From Cryptomeria japonica (Eukaryota; Streptophyta; Pinopsida; Cupressales; Cupressaceae): a stretch of DNA of 60,000 bases. The translations under genes and the position numbers were made by a program. The notes beneath the pieces were generated by a model. That model worked only from the letters and a program-made list of their open reading frames with translations, was not told the origin of the DNA and did no database searches. The stretch covers positions 474,052,900 to 474,112,899 of the forward strand of contig NC_081406.1 of the NCBI RefSeq assembly GCF_030272615.1, in the 5' to 3' direction. This document shows, piece by piece, positions 35,849 through 47,930 of the stretch; positions within the stretch are counted from its first letter, which is position 1; every line of letters starts with the position of its first letter.

Positions 35849-38368
35849 ATGGGGGATGTAGGTAGATCCCATAAAGTATTTGCAGTAGTGGATGACCACC
35901 AGGCTAAGCATCAGAGTACCATGATTGAGACTACAGGTGTGTTGTGTGGTATTCCTATCTCTATACTTTTTTATTCTGGTGCTTCAGATTCTTTTATTTC
36001 TTCATCCATTGTGGAGCGGTGCAGGTTCGTGTCTGCTAAGCAGGCGGATAGTTGGCAAGTAGAGCTGGCTACTAGTGTGCATGTGTTTGTAGATGCCTTC
36101 ATTCCTAGCTGTGAGTTGGACCTAGGACCCTTTGTCACTTTAGTTGACCTTCGAGTCATTCCTTTGGGGTCCTATGGAGCTATGTTGGGGATGGATTGGT
36201 TATCATCTCACAACACTCATGTAGACTGTCATCTAAAGACAGTAGAGTGTTTAGATGACCATGGCAGGAGAGTGGGGATCGTTGGAGTTCAGCGATCGAT
36301 ATCCTTACGTATGATTTATGCTATGCAACTTAGGCAATGCATGCATCAAGGGTGTCACCATTTTGCAATTGCTCTTGAGGATGTGGATGAGGAAGGGAGT
36401 CAAGAAATCGCTCTTGATGGTCACCCTATTCTTTGAGAGTATGCTGATGTGTTTCCTTTGGATATTCCTGCTATGCCTCCAAAGCGAGACATAGATTTTC
36501 ACATTGACTTGGTTCTTGGTGTGGAACCTGTTTCAAGGGAACCATGTCGGATGACTACTCAAGAGTTAAGTGAGTTGAAGTTGCAGGTTGAGGATTTGTT
36601 GGCCAACGGGTTCATTTGTCCTAGTTTTTCTCCTTAGGGTGCGTTGGTTATCTTCGTTAAGAAGAAGGATGGTTCTCTTCGGTTATGCATTGATTATCGA
36701 TAGTTGCATAAGGTAACCATCCAGAATTGATATCCATCACCTTAGATAGATGATCTATTTGATCAAGTGAAGGGAGCCAAGGTGTTCTCTAAGATAGATC
36801 TAAAATCTGGGTATCATCAGTTGTGCATTCATGATGCAGACATTCATAGGATGTGTTCCGTACTTGTTATGGTCACTATGAGTTCACAGTGGTGTCGTTT
36901 GGGTTGACGAATGCGCCTTCAGTATTCATGAGTCTTATGAATGGGGTCTTTCGCACCTACCTTGACCACTTTGTCCTTTTGTTCTTGGATGACATATTGA
37001 TTTATTCTAGATCTGTGGAAGAGCATGAGGGTCACTTGCGTCAAGTATTGCAGTGCTTGAGGGAGAATTATCTTTTTGCAAATTTGGCAAAGTGTGATTT
37101 CTTCCAATCAGAGGTGAGATATCTTGGTCATATAGTCTTGAGAGAAGATGTATCCATGGATCCTTCAAAGATCCAAGCCATTGTTGATTGGCCAATGTCG
37201 ACCAATGTTTTTGAGGTTCAAAGTTTCATGGGTTTGGCCGGATATTACTGTCGCTTTGTGTAGAGCTTTTCTCGGATAGGCCACCCGATTACTTCTCTTC
37301 AGAGGAAAGGGAAGAAGTTTGTTTGGTCAGAGCAGTGCGAATTTTCTTTTCATACCTTGAAGGAACTCCTTGTTAGTGCTTCGATTTTGATAGTTCCTGA
37401 TCCATCCAGAGATTTCATGGTGTGCACAAATGCCTCCTTAGAAGGTATAGGTACGGTGCTTATGTAGTATGGGCATGTGGTTGCCTATGAGTCTTGCAAA
37501 CTCAAGGATCATGAGTTGAACTATCTAGTTCATCACTTGGAGTTGGCAGTTGTAGTGCATGCATTGGTTAGATGGAGACATTTTCTATTGGGGCATCAGT
37601 TTGAGCTGCATAGTGTTCATCGTAGTTTGTAGTATATTTTCACGCAGCCGAACTTGAATGCTCGACAATGAAGATGGATGGAATTCCTTTGTGAGTATGA
37701 TTTTGAGGTTTGTTATATTTAGGGGAAAGAGAATGTAGTGCCAGATTCTTTGAGCCATAGGCAGCATGAGGTTGCAACATTGTCCCTTGGTGTGGACTTG
37801 AGCAAGAGAACTCTTGGAGTTCTTCCTCAGGACACTTGTTATCAGGATGTTAGAATCGTGGCAGAGTCTAGAAGACCATTGGAGGGTAGATATACTAGAT
37901 ATACTCTTGAGTTAGATGGTCTTCTTTGACATCTTGGATGGATCTATGTACCTCCTTTGGAGGGTCTTCACGTTTTGATCATGACTGAGGCCCATTGTGC
38001 ACCTTATTCGACACACCCTGGTGTCAAGAAGATGAACGCAGATCTTAGATAGCTATACCATTTGGCTAGTACGAAATGTGACATTGCTAATTTTGTGTCA
38101 AAGTGCTTAGAATGTGAGCGAGTGAAGGTGGAGCATCAACACCCTGCAAGGCTTTTACAACCTAATTTGATACTGGATTGGAAATGGGATATCATTTCCA
38201 TGGATTTCATTGTGGGGTTTCATGTTTCCTCACGTTGTCATGATGCCATCATGGTCATTGTTTATAGATTGACCAAATTTGCTCATTTTTTTCCTATTCA
38301 ATCTTCTTATACAACAGCACTGGTCACACGAGTCTTCTTGGAAGATGTGGTGAGGTTGCATGGGATCT
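35849..38368 (+). pseudogene. pol: Gypsy-2 pol: protease, RT, RNase H, partial integrase
   Basis: Protease (35849-36436) has YSGASDSFIS where the catalytic Asp should be. RT spans about 36450-37110 and retains [10 protein letters not shown] one-base frameshift lies at about 36846-36853, in the middle of RT. RNase H reads CTNASLEG where gypsy-1 has YIDASLEG, so its first Asp is also lost. Integrase has its zinc part near 37990-38130 and the first catalytic segment SMDFIVGF, but ends before the second Asp and the Glu. About twenty stops are scattered through gag and pol, mostly TAG. The sequence is dead at several independent sites. Confidence 0.85.
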
Positions 38369-39037
38369 GATAGGGAGATTGCTAGGTAAGTGCTCAAAAG
38401 GCCAATTTCGGTCAATAAGTTACAAAAGGAAACAAAAGTATTGTTTATGTCTACTCCTTATGTTGTCCAATATCAAGATTAGTTGCAATAGTCAGGTCTC
38501 TCTACAAGTCTTCACCAACAACCTCCCTTTTTGGTGATAGCTCACACCCATGCTCAAACCTACTCCATTTTCTCACTCCACCCATCTACACATTCTCAAA
38601 CCCTGTTCTTTTGGCATTCAACCCTCTATTTTAGAGTGCATTAGGAGTCTTCAACATGGACATGTAGGGTAACAAGATTTACTCAAGGTTTTGGCAATCA
38701 AACATTTGTTTAAGGCCCATAGCCTTTAGCTTACTCAACTCACCAACCAAGGGTCTAAAACTCCAACTGAGGCTATGCACTGTCCAAGGTCCTATTTTTC
38801 ATTTGGTTCACTATTTTAAAATGTCCACACAAAGTCTCATGAGCCCCAAACTCCTCCTTGCAATCAGGTTCTAAAAATTGTGTGTTATGCAGTCAAAGGG
38901 CTACTAGCTCGTGGAGGGGTAATTGACACTTTTTTGCTTGTCCTGCTCTACGATGGGTCTCTCCTCCAACAATGTTGATTTGGATGGTAGTTTTAAGGTA
39001 TATGCTAGTATATTTTCATGGTTTAGGCCACCATTAG
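38369..39037. other. Unidentified segment G, first part
   Basis: This sequence replaces gypsy-2 at the integrase break and begins TGATAGGGAGATTGC. No ORF is credible. It ends at the left target site of element E (ATTAG). With 46596-46661 and 54397 onward it should form one continuous segment once E and F are removed. The type of element is not recognised. Confidence 0.55.
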
Positions 39038-40614
39038 TGATAACTCAATGATGAACAATAAGTACCAAACCGGTACTGAGAGGGGGGGTGAATTAGTACA
39101 GTCACAAAAACTTTTCTCGAACCGGTTTGACTGCAGACACTGAAAATGTCTGACAGATAGTAACACTGGTCTGAAACAGAGTGTGACCAGTAAAGCTAAG
39201 GATGACTGTGACAAGCATTAATTGATTAATCACTTAGCTTTCCACTCAACTTAATACTACACTTCCATTTCACCCTTATGCATGAATAGGTAATCTATCA
39301 TCAGAAATATAATAACAGCTAGCTCAGCATGATTTACCTTCAGACAAAAATCACTTAAATCATCACATGAAAAATACTACACATGACACACAGATTTTTT
39401 TCACGTGGAAACCCAACTGGAAAAAACCATGGTGGGGATGAATACCCACAAGCTGCTTTTGAACTCTTTAGAAGTCCGCTCTGTTAGGAGCCTAGTCCGG
39501 TTAAAGACTGTTACAACAGGTTCTTCTAGGAACCGATCCTGTTAGAGATCACTTGGTTAAGGGATGGCTAAATACCTGGTTAAGGGTTAAACCTTGTTAG
39601 AGGTTACCTTGTTAGAGGATTTCAAGAACTCAAATGAGTTTGAGTCACCCTATTAAAGGATTTACAGCAAGCTGGTTAAAGCTACCCGGTTAAGGGATTT
39701 TCCAACTATTGAAGTGGTTAAATATCAATAGGTATTACAATGATCTAATAATAGCACTCAATTCCTAATGCAGATCTGCTTAAGTTCCTTCCTTCTGCAC
39801 ACACACTATGCAGGAATCAATCCTCTTATCTCATCTAGTCTTGCAAGAATCACGTATCTCTGCACTTAGATACACACACACCATTTGCCAACAACCTCAA
39901 CATGAAACACAACATCGACCTTATAGAACATAGATAGGTCAGCAACATAAACCCTAAACCCTAAACACTTAGGTTGAGCAATTGATCAGTTCAATCCTGA
40001 CCATTGAACACTTTGCATTTGAATACAATAGTCTTGAACAGATCTCAAGACATTCTCCATCGTTCGTTCTTCACCGCTTCATGGAGGCGATAACCCATCA
40101 CACGTTCTCCATCGTTTGCAAAGACTTTGCACATTCCTGAGGTAGTTAGGATCAATCTCCTTCATGCAAGATCCTTCACGTGCACAAGGCTGACGTGGCA
40201 ACATGATCTGATCTTGATTACAATGCTAGCTCATCACACAATGTCATTGGTTGAATCACACAGGCTTGGAACACTTCAACCGAAAACCCTTAAGCTAAGA
40301 CTATCAACCGGTAGTCATACCATATTAAGCCTTACTAGAAAACATTCCATATGTCGGTTCACATTCCATCATACTGGTTCACTTGGACAAACATACCGCT
40401 TCACCTATTGCTCATATATCGGTTTATACCGCTATATCGGTTCTCTTTGCCAGCTGCTTAGCTTCAATATACCTGTTCACTTTTTTGCACATATACCAGT
40501 TCACCACATTATACCGGTTCACTTTTCAGCATATTGTTGGTTCACTCTCCTATATATTGACATCAATGACAACATAATATCATCATGTCAACATACTCTG
40601 CACAAATGCCAATA
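39038..40614 (-). repeat. Element E 3' LTR (1577 bp)
   Basis: It has the same length as its partner at 45019-46595. On the minus strand it starts TATTGGCATTTGTGC (the partner starts TGTTGGC) and ends GAGTTATCA. It contains a cluster of GTGAACCGGTAT-like motifs (about 40350-40555) and the C-tract motif at 39076-39096. Confidence 0.93.
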
Positions 40615-40628
40615 ATCTCCCCCTTTGG
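40615..40628 (-). promoter_or_regulatory. Element E polypurine tract
   Basis: On the minus strand CCAAAGGGGGAGAT lies immediately upstream of the 3' LTR start. Confidence 0.9.
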
Positions 40629-40849
40629 CATTGATGGCAATATACAAAGATATTACCTAGCATCACATCTTTTGTTGCAGATATCTTCTCTGCTGCACAT
40701 CTTCTCCCCCTTTGACAACAATTCCAAAGTGGAGGCACAAGTTTTCCTGTTCCACTATGTTGCTCCTCCTGAGGAGTAGCATCCTTCAACACATCAATCC
40801 TGATAAATATTGGACACTGCAATACCTAACTGATGTGGAGCACATACTT

Positions 40850-43800
40850 TCAGTTCACCTCTTGAAGGGGCAGCACCCCTAATTCACCTCTCAAATAGGT
40901 AAATTTAGCCTTTGGTAGAGGCTTCGTGAATATGTCTGCTAACTGCTCCTTACTGGAAACATGTTCCAACACAACCTCCTTGTTCTGAACCTTCTCTCTC
41001 AAGAAATGATACTTGAGCTCAAAGTGCTTGGTTCTAGCATGCAAAACTGGATTCTTGGAAATGTTAATTGCACTTGTATTGTCACAAAATATGCTTACCG
41101 ATTCAGATACATGAACTTTGAAGCCATTTAATACATGCTTCATCCAAATAGTCTGGGTGCAGTTCATAAAAGCTGCAACATACACCACTTTTGTTGTAGA
41201 CTGAGAGATACAACTCTACCTTTTACTCATCCATGAGACCAGTCTACCACCAAGGAAGAATGCACCACCGGTTGTGCTCTTCTGGTCATCTATATTACCA
41301 GCCCAATCAGCATCTGTGAACACTTTTAGGTTGAAATCATTATTGTATGGATACCATAACCCATAGTCAATTGTTCCCTTCAGATATCTAAGAATCCACT
41401 TGACTACTACCAAGTGGGATTCTCTTGGGCTTTGCTGAAACCGAGCGGTAATACCCACTGCATGTGCAATGTCCAGTCTTCTATGCACTACATAATGCAA
41501 CTTACCAATCATTGATCGGTAATCCTTCTCGTTTACCAATGCTAGGTCATCCTCTTTTGATAATTTACAACCGGTCACCATTGGTGTACCAACCGGTTTA
41601 CTGTCTTCCATGCCAAAGGTCTTCAACACCTCATTGACATACTTGGACTGAGTAATAAAGATTCCTTCTTTCATTTGCTGAATCTGCAGTCCAATGAAGA
41701 ACTTAATTTCCCCTATGAGTGACATCTCAAACTCCTTTTTCATCTCATCTGCAAAATCATGACTCATCTTGTCATCTCCTCCAAAGATGATGTCATCAAC
41801 AAATACTTCACAGATTAGAATCTAATCTCCTTCTGATTTCAAATAGATATTGCTATCTTCACTTGTTCTTTCAAATCCAATCTTCACAAGATGGGAGTGC
41901 AAGTGTTCATACCATGCTCTAGGTGCCTGCTTTAGTCCATACAAGGCTTTATGTAGCCTACACACCATGTCACTGTCTTTTGATAGGGAAAACCCATCTG
42001 GTTGTTCTATGTACACCTCCTCTTCAAGTATTCCATTTAGGAATGCAGATTTTACATCCATTTGATATACCTTGAATCCTTTAAAAGCTGCATATGCAAG
42101 AAGCTTACGCACTCCTTCCAATCTTGCTACTGGAGCAAAGGTTTCTCCATAGTCTTCTCCTTCTTCTTGGGCATATCCTTTACACACTAGTCTGGCTTTG
42201 TTCCTTACCACTGTGCCATCCTCATTTAGCTTGTTTCTGAAAACCCATTTGGTTCCAATGACATTTTTATGCTCCAGTCTGGGTACCAAAGACCATGTAC
42301 CATTCTTCTCTATCTGGTCAAGTTCCTCCTCCATTGCCTTGATCCAGTCTTCATCTTTATGTGCCTCTTTGAATGATTTAGGCTTAAATTAAGAGATCAT
42401 ACATGAGCTTTCTCTGGCCTTTCTTCTTGTAAGAATTCTTGCATCTTTGTCTCCTATGATCTGCTTTGGATCATGATTGAGTTTGACATACTTAGGTATG
42501 TTCTTAACAGATTCTTCTTGATTTTCTTCTTCATTCTCATCTTCATCAGCATCAGCATCAACATCCACCTGTGTAGGAACACAATTACTGGTACTAGGTT
42601 GATTTGCAACCGGTTCCCAAAAGGTTACTATCAGTTCATCTCCTACTTGATCACCATCGGTTTCCTCATATTTCCCAGATTTTTCATCAACCCTAACATT
42701 GATGCTTTCAACAATTCTCTGAGTCCTATTGTTGAAACATTTGAGAGCTTTACTCTTGGTGGAATATCCTAGGAATATTCCTTCATCACATTTTGCATCA
42801 AACTTGCTCTGATGTTCACTCCTCTTGATATTACATTTGCTCCCAAACATTCTAAAGTAGCTTACCACTGGTGTCTTACCGGTCCAGTACTCATAAGGAG
42901 TCTTATCCTTTCCCTTTTTGATGAGTACCCAGTTCATTGTGTAGACTGCAGTGCTCACCGCTTCTCTCCAAAAGGTGTGAACAACTTTTCCTTGGATCAA
43001 CATAGTTCTAGCCGCTTCAACCATAGTCTGGTTGTTTCTCTCTGCTAAGCCATTCTGTTGTGGAGTTTGGGGGGTAGACAGTTGCCTCTTGATGCCATTC
43101 TCTTCACAATATTTGTTGAATTCACCGGAAGTGAATTCCCCTCCTTGATTGGTTCTAAGGTATTTGATTCTTCTACCACTTTCCTTTTCTACCAATGCTC
43201 TGAAAGCTTTAAACTTTCCAAAGGCTTCAGACTTGTCCTTCAATAATGTGACCCACATCATTCTTGAGCAATCATCTGTAAGAATCATAAAATACCTATC
43301 TCCTTGCACACTCCTAGTTTTCATAGGACCACACAAATCAGTATGCACAAGATCAAGTAAGTTGTCAGTTGTGAAAGATTTACCTTTGAAGGTTGAGGAA
43401 GACATTTTCCCTAGTTGACATTCTCTGCACAAAGGATTTTCTGGTTTGCTCAACATCAGCAGTCCTCTAGCTGCCTTGATCTTACTGGCCTTCACAATGT
43501 TATCAAAGTTTACATGGTAGAGTCTCCTATGCCATATCCAGCTATCATCAAACATAGCCATAAAACATGTACTTATATTTGCATTTAGCTGAAATAAGTT
43601 ACCGTTGATCTGCATACCAATGGCCATCAAATCACCATTCTTTCCTTTGATTTTGCACACTCCATTTTTAAATTCCAGAGTGAGTCCACTGTCATTCAGC
43701 TGGGCAACACTCAATAGATTGTGTCTAAGACCTTCCACCCAATACACATTGTCAGCACTGCTCTTTCCATTCAGAGAGATAGACCCTCTTCCTCTGACCA

Positions 43801-44944
43801 TACATTGTGCATCATTACCAAAGCGAACCACACCACCATCATATTCTTCCAAAGATAGAAACTTGCTCCGGTCACCAGTCATATGATGAGAATAGCCACT
43901 ATCAATAATCCACTCATTGGAATTATCAAAGTGGGAGATAAGAGCCTTCTTGTCTAACACATCTTCCTTTAGTACAAAAAACACAATATCTTCATTCTCT
44001 TCATCTTCCGATTCCTCATCTGTGACACCTTCATCAACTATAACAAAACAGTTTCTTCGGTTTCCTCCTTTGAATTTCTTGAACCTCTCCGGTTTGTCCT
44101 TGTTGTCACCATTAGGACAGTTTATAGCAATATGTCCTATCTGGTTACAAGAAAAGAATTTCAAAGGGAGCTTACCTCTGTATTTACCGGTTCCTTTAGG
44201 AAGTTTCCTGGCAAGAAGAGCTTCAAATTCCATCAGGATCTCCTCATCATCCATTTCTCTCCTCTGTCTTGGTTCACCACTGGTGCTTGCTTCTTTTCCT
44301 TTTCTGGATGGTACAGCAGAAGCTCTAAAAGATGATTCGGTCTTTTGAACATTTCCATCAAAACTATTTATCTCATAGGCTGACAACTTTGCAATGATGG
44401 AGTCTAGGGATACCTTAGTCTTGTCTATTGATCTCAACTCCTGAATAGCAGCAACCCTTATTGCATAGAAGGGTAATAAGGATCTCAGAAATTTGCTTAT
44501 CACAGTGAAATCTTCCATTTTACCACCTGCACTCTTGATATCTCCAACAACAATTTTGATTCTTATTCCATATTGTTGAATGGTCTCACCTTCAACCATC
44601 TGCATGTCTTCAAACTTCCCTCTGAGGCTTTCTTCCTTAGCTTGTTTTACATGCTCATCACTGCCATAGATATTCTCAAGAGTGTCCCATACTTCTTTGG
44701 GATTATCTTTATCCTGGACATCAATAAACTCAATGTCAGATAAGCTGTTGATTAGGGCCTCCATGACTTGCCCATTCTCCTGTATTTCTCTCTTTTGATC
44801 ATCAGTGAGAGTACCAGTAGGAATAACAAAATCATTCTCAACATAGCTCTAGTGTTGAGCACCCATGCTTCTGATGTAAATCTTCATTTTGTCCTTCCAT
44901 ATTTTGAAGTTATCTTTGTTGAACTTTGGACCTTTCCTCTGCAT
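40850..44944 (-). pseudogene. gag-pol: Element E gag-pol polyprotein with four in-frame stops
   Basis: One frame of 1365 codons runs from the ATG at 44942-44944 to the TAA at 40850-40852. Order: UBN2-type gag; zinc knuckle with its first Cys replaced (FFSCNQIGHIAINC, near 44130); protease with DSGYS (near 43900); pre-integrase HHCC (WHRRLYH, CRECQLGK); integrase (43000-43420) with TDLCGP, then LRTNQGGEF where the second catalytic Asp is Asn, then the Glu 36 residues later in GLAERNNQ; RT (41740-42330) with FVDDIIFGG; RNase H ending in LADIFTKPLPK. Stops lie at 44849-44851 (TAG), 42389-42391 (TAA), 41822-41824 (TAG) and 41216-41218 (TAG). There is no frameshift. Confidence 0.93.
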
Positions 44945-45004
44945 CATTACAATAGGATCTTTCCCTCAAATTATTAAGCTTACAACACAAAGGACCTAGA
45001 GGAT

Positions 45005-45018
45005 GCTCTGATACCAAT
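45005..45018 (-). promoter_or_regulatory. Element E primer binding site
   Basis: The minus strand reads ATTGGTATCAGAGC straight after the LTR end TTATCA, an initiator-Met tRNA type site. Confidence 0.9.
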
Positions 45019-46595
45019 TGATAACTCAATGATGAATAATAAGTACCAAACTGGTACTGAGAGGGGGGGTGAATCAGTACAGTCACAAAAACTTTTCCCG
45101 AACCGGTTTGACCGCAAACACTGCAAATGTCTGACAGACAGTAACACCGGTCTGAAACAGAGTGCAACCGGTAAAGCTAAGAATGACATTAACAAGCATT
45201 AACCGGTTAATCACTTATCTTTCCACTCAACTTAATACTACACTTCCATTTCACCCTTATGCACGAATAGGTAATCTATCATCAAAAATATAATAACAGC
45301 TAGCTCAGCATGATTTACCTTCAGACACAAATCACTTAAATCATCACATGAAAAATACTACACATGACACACATATTTTTTTTCACGTGGAAACCCAACT
45401 GGGAAAAACCACGGTGGGGATGAATACCCACAAGATGCTTTTGAACTCTTTAGAAGTCCTCTATGTTAGGAGCCTAGTCCAGTTAAAGACTGTTACAACA
45501 GGTTCTGCTAGGAACCGACCCTGTTAGAGATCACCTGGTTAAGGGATGGCTAAATACCCGGTAAAGGGTTAAACCCTGTTAGAGGTTACCTTGTTAGAGG
45601 ATTTCAAGAACTCAAATAAGTTTGAGTCACCCTGTTAAAGGATTTATAGAAAGCTGGTTAAAGCTACCCGGTTAAGGGATTTTCCAACTGTTAAAGTGGT
45701 TAAAGATCAACAAGTATTACAATGATCTGATAATAGCACTTAATGCCTAATGTAGATCCGCTTAAGTTCCTTCCTTCTGCACACACACTATGTAGGAATC
45801 AATCCTCTTATCTCATCTGGTCTGGCAAGAATCATGTATCTCTACACTTAGATACACACACACCATTTGCCAACAACCTCAACATGAAACACAACATCGA
45901 CCTTATAGAACACAGATAGGTCGGTAGCATAAACCCTAAACCCTAAATACTTAGGTTGAGCAATTGATCGGTTCAATCCTTACCATTGAACACTTTGCAT
46001 TTGAATACAATGGTCTTGAACAGATCTCAAGACATTCTCCATCGTTCGTTCTTCACTGCTTCATGGAGGAGATAACCCATCATGTGTTTCCATCGTTTGC
46101 AAAGACTTCACACATTCCTAAGGTAGATAGGATCAATCTCCTTCATGCAAGATCCTTCACGTGCACAAGGCTGACGTGGCAACATGATCTGATCTTGATT
46201 ACAAATCTAACTCATCACACAATGTCATTGGTTGAATCACATAGGCTTGGAACACTTCAACCGGAAACCCTTAAGCTAAGACTATCAATCAGTAGTCATA
46301 CCATATTAAGCCTTACTAGAAAACATTCCATATGTCGGTTCACATTCCATGATACCGGTTCACTTGGACAAACATACTGCTTCACCTATTGCTCATATAT
46401 CGGTTTATACCACTATACTGGTTCTCTTTGCGAGCTGCTTAGCTTCAATATACCTGTTCACTTCTTTGCACATATACCGGTTCACCACATTATACCGGTT
46501 CACTTTTCAGCATATTGTCGGTTCACTCTCCTCTATATTGACATCAATGACAACATAATATCATCATGTCAACATACTCTGCACAAATGCCAACA
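45019..46595 (-). repeat. Element E 5' LTR (1577 bp)
   Basis: It starts TGTTGGCATTTGTGC at 46595 and ends GAGTTATCA at 45019. At the U3 end (46335-46530) are about nine copies of a GTGAACCGGTAT-like motif. At 45480-45690 are repeated CCTGGTTAAGGGAT-like phrases. A 288-residue antisense ORF here crosses the LTR end and is not a gene. Confidence 0.93.
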
Positions 46596-46661
46596 GTTAG
46601 TGCAAAATCATGATTGTCCACTATTTATGGCACTTTTGAAGGGCTTGGTAGGGTTTGGACC
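46596..46661. other. Segment G, middle piece between E and F
   Basis: These 66 bases separate the end of element E from the start of element F. They begin with the duplicated target GTTAG of E and end with GGACC, the duplicated target of F. Confidence 0.7.
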
Positions 46662-47915
46662 TGTAAAGCGGAAAAAATTGAACCCTAGTCGTTCTCCCCT
46701 CCCCAACTCTGAGGAGAGAGAAGGGAGAGTCACTAGGGTTGATGGTTTTCACTTAGGGGAGACTTTACATTCAAAAGAGGGGTTGAAACCCACAAGATCC
46801 AATCCCACGCAATGCAAGATTGGATTCTAGATGAGTTTCAAGGGTTAAGACATCAAGGATACCCTCTTTTGTAAAGAATGTAGATAGAAATATTGAACTA
46901 AGAATGCATGTAAAGTAGGAAAGATTCACTTATAAACAGAGATAGGGATATGGTATGAAGCTGCGGACCTAGAATTAGCAGTAAAATGTCGAGACGGTGC
47001 TGTTCTGCAAATTTGAGCAAAAGTTGACGGGACGATGGCGCCCGGCGTGCACACGGTCCTCCGAAAAATCCGCGAAACGAAGGTGGATCTGTTCGTCTCT
47101 GCACAAGGATTCCAGATCTTCAATTACAGCCGCGTACCTGCAACCTACACACAGAAAAGAGAGGACGATTGGGGGGTTAGGGATGAGGGGTTTGCCTTTA
47201 GGTCAAACCCCGGTTTTGGAATTAACCAAGAAATGAGAATGTTGTAAATGTAAATGTTTGTAATGTAAACAAGCACTGATACCTTGTTGTAAGAATGTTT
47301 GTATTCTTACATGCGAAGGTGTAATGTATGTAGTATGTAATGTGTTGTATGTGATCTCCTCTTCAATGGTTGAATCCTTGTCTTGAATGCAACACTTAGC
47401 CTTGAATGGAGAATTAGAATGATCAATTGATTGAAGGAATGCTTGAATGCTTGAATGTTTGAATGCTTGAATATCGTTTCCGCCTTTTTTTTTCCATCTC
47501 TCCAAAATGGGAGAGGAAATGTAGTTTATATACTTGCCAATTAGGGTTAAAAGACTGATTTTCCCAACCTTAAGCCAACCAGGAAACATTATTTTCCAAT
47601 TTGCAAACTTAAAGACCTGAAGCCCCATAAGAGACCGGGCCCAAAATAGGGCTAGGGACCAGGCCGCTGGGCGCCATGGTCCTGGGGGACCAGGGTGCTG
47701 GGCGCCCTAGTCCTGAAGGACCAGGGTGCTGGGCACCATGGTCCCACCTCCAGGGACAGCAGGCTGCAAGGAGGATCAGGCCAGGGTGCTGAGAAATGCA
47801 GTTTTGGGTGTCATAAACAAGTTTCGGGGTCTCCATTTAGGTTCCGTGTTGCATCACCATCATGAAGACCCAAATGCAGTCGAAATTGCAAGTGTCGCAA
47901 TTTTAGGACGCTACA
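46662..47915 (-). repeat. Element F 3' LTR (1254 bp)
   Basis: It is a near-identical copy of 53169-54391 and is 31 bp longer because it has three rather than two copies of a GC-rich 31-bp unit (47656-47748). A TATATAAA-type box lies on the minus strand at about 47525-47533. Confidence 0.95.
47656..47748. repeat. Three 31-bp tandem units in the F 3' LTR
   Basis: Units start at 47656, 47687 and 47718, each beginning GGACCAGG and containing GCTGGGC. The 5' LTR has only two (54163-54224). Confidence 0.9.
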
Positions 47916-47930
47916 TTTAGCCCCCACTTT
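47916..47930 (-). promoter_or_regulatory. Element F polypurine tract
   Basis: On the minus strand AAAGTGGGGGCTAAA directly precedes the 3' LTR. Confidence 0.88.

Larger units (their letters stand above)
30476..38368 (+). mobile_element. Gypsy-2: Ty3/gypsy element, 3' end missing
   Basis: It has a 5' LTR of about 3.9 kb starting TGTAGTACCCCTCCTTGAT, close to the gypsy-1 start, then an initiator-Met primer site and a gag-pol related throughout to gypsy-1. Homology to gypsy-1 stops at about 38368 inside integrase, after GTTGCATGGGA. No second LTR is in the window. It is therefore truncated, or interrupted by segment G with the rest beyond the right edge. Shared LTR phrases (for example ATCGACTCCACCT) show that gypsy-1 and gypsy-2 belong to one family group. 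Confidence 0.88.
39038..46595 (-). mobile_element. Element E: full-length Ty1/copia retrotransposon
   Basis: Both LTRs are 1577 bp (5' LTR 45019-46595, 3' LTR 39038-40614). The primer site, polypurine tract and a single gag-protease-integrase-RT-RNase H frame are all present. Integrase before RT is diagnostic of Ty1/copia. Flanking bases are ATTAG (39033-39037) and GTTAG (46596-46600), a target duplication with one difference. The coding frame has four stops and no frameshift, so it is the best preserved autonomous-type element in the window but is not functional as it stands. Confidence 0.95.

Noticed and set aside
39949-39968. Telomere-like AACCCTAAACCCTAA (also 45930-45947)
   Set aside because: Only two to three units, present at the same place in both E LTRs, so it is part of the LTR and not a telomeric tract.
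42389-44348. Several plus-strand ORFs of 60-143 codons
   Set aside because: They are antisense shadows of the element E polyprotein.
45964-46830. Open frame of 288 codons, plus strand
   Set aside because: It is antisense to the E LTR, crosses the LTR end, the target duplication and the start of element F, and has no protein-like features.
47203-47836. ORFs of 75-141 codons in the F LTR
   Set aside because: They change with the 31-bp repeat number and differ between the two LTRs. There is no coding signal.
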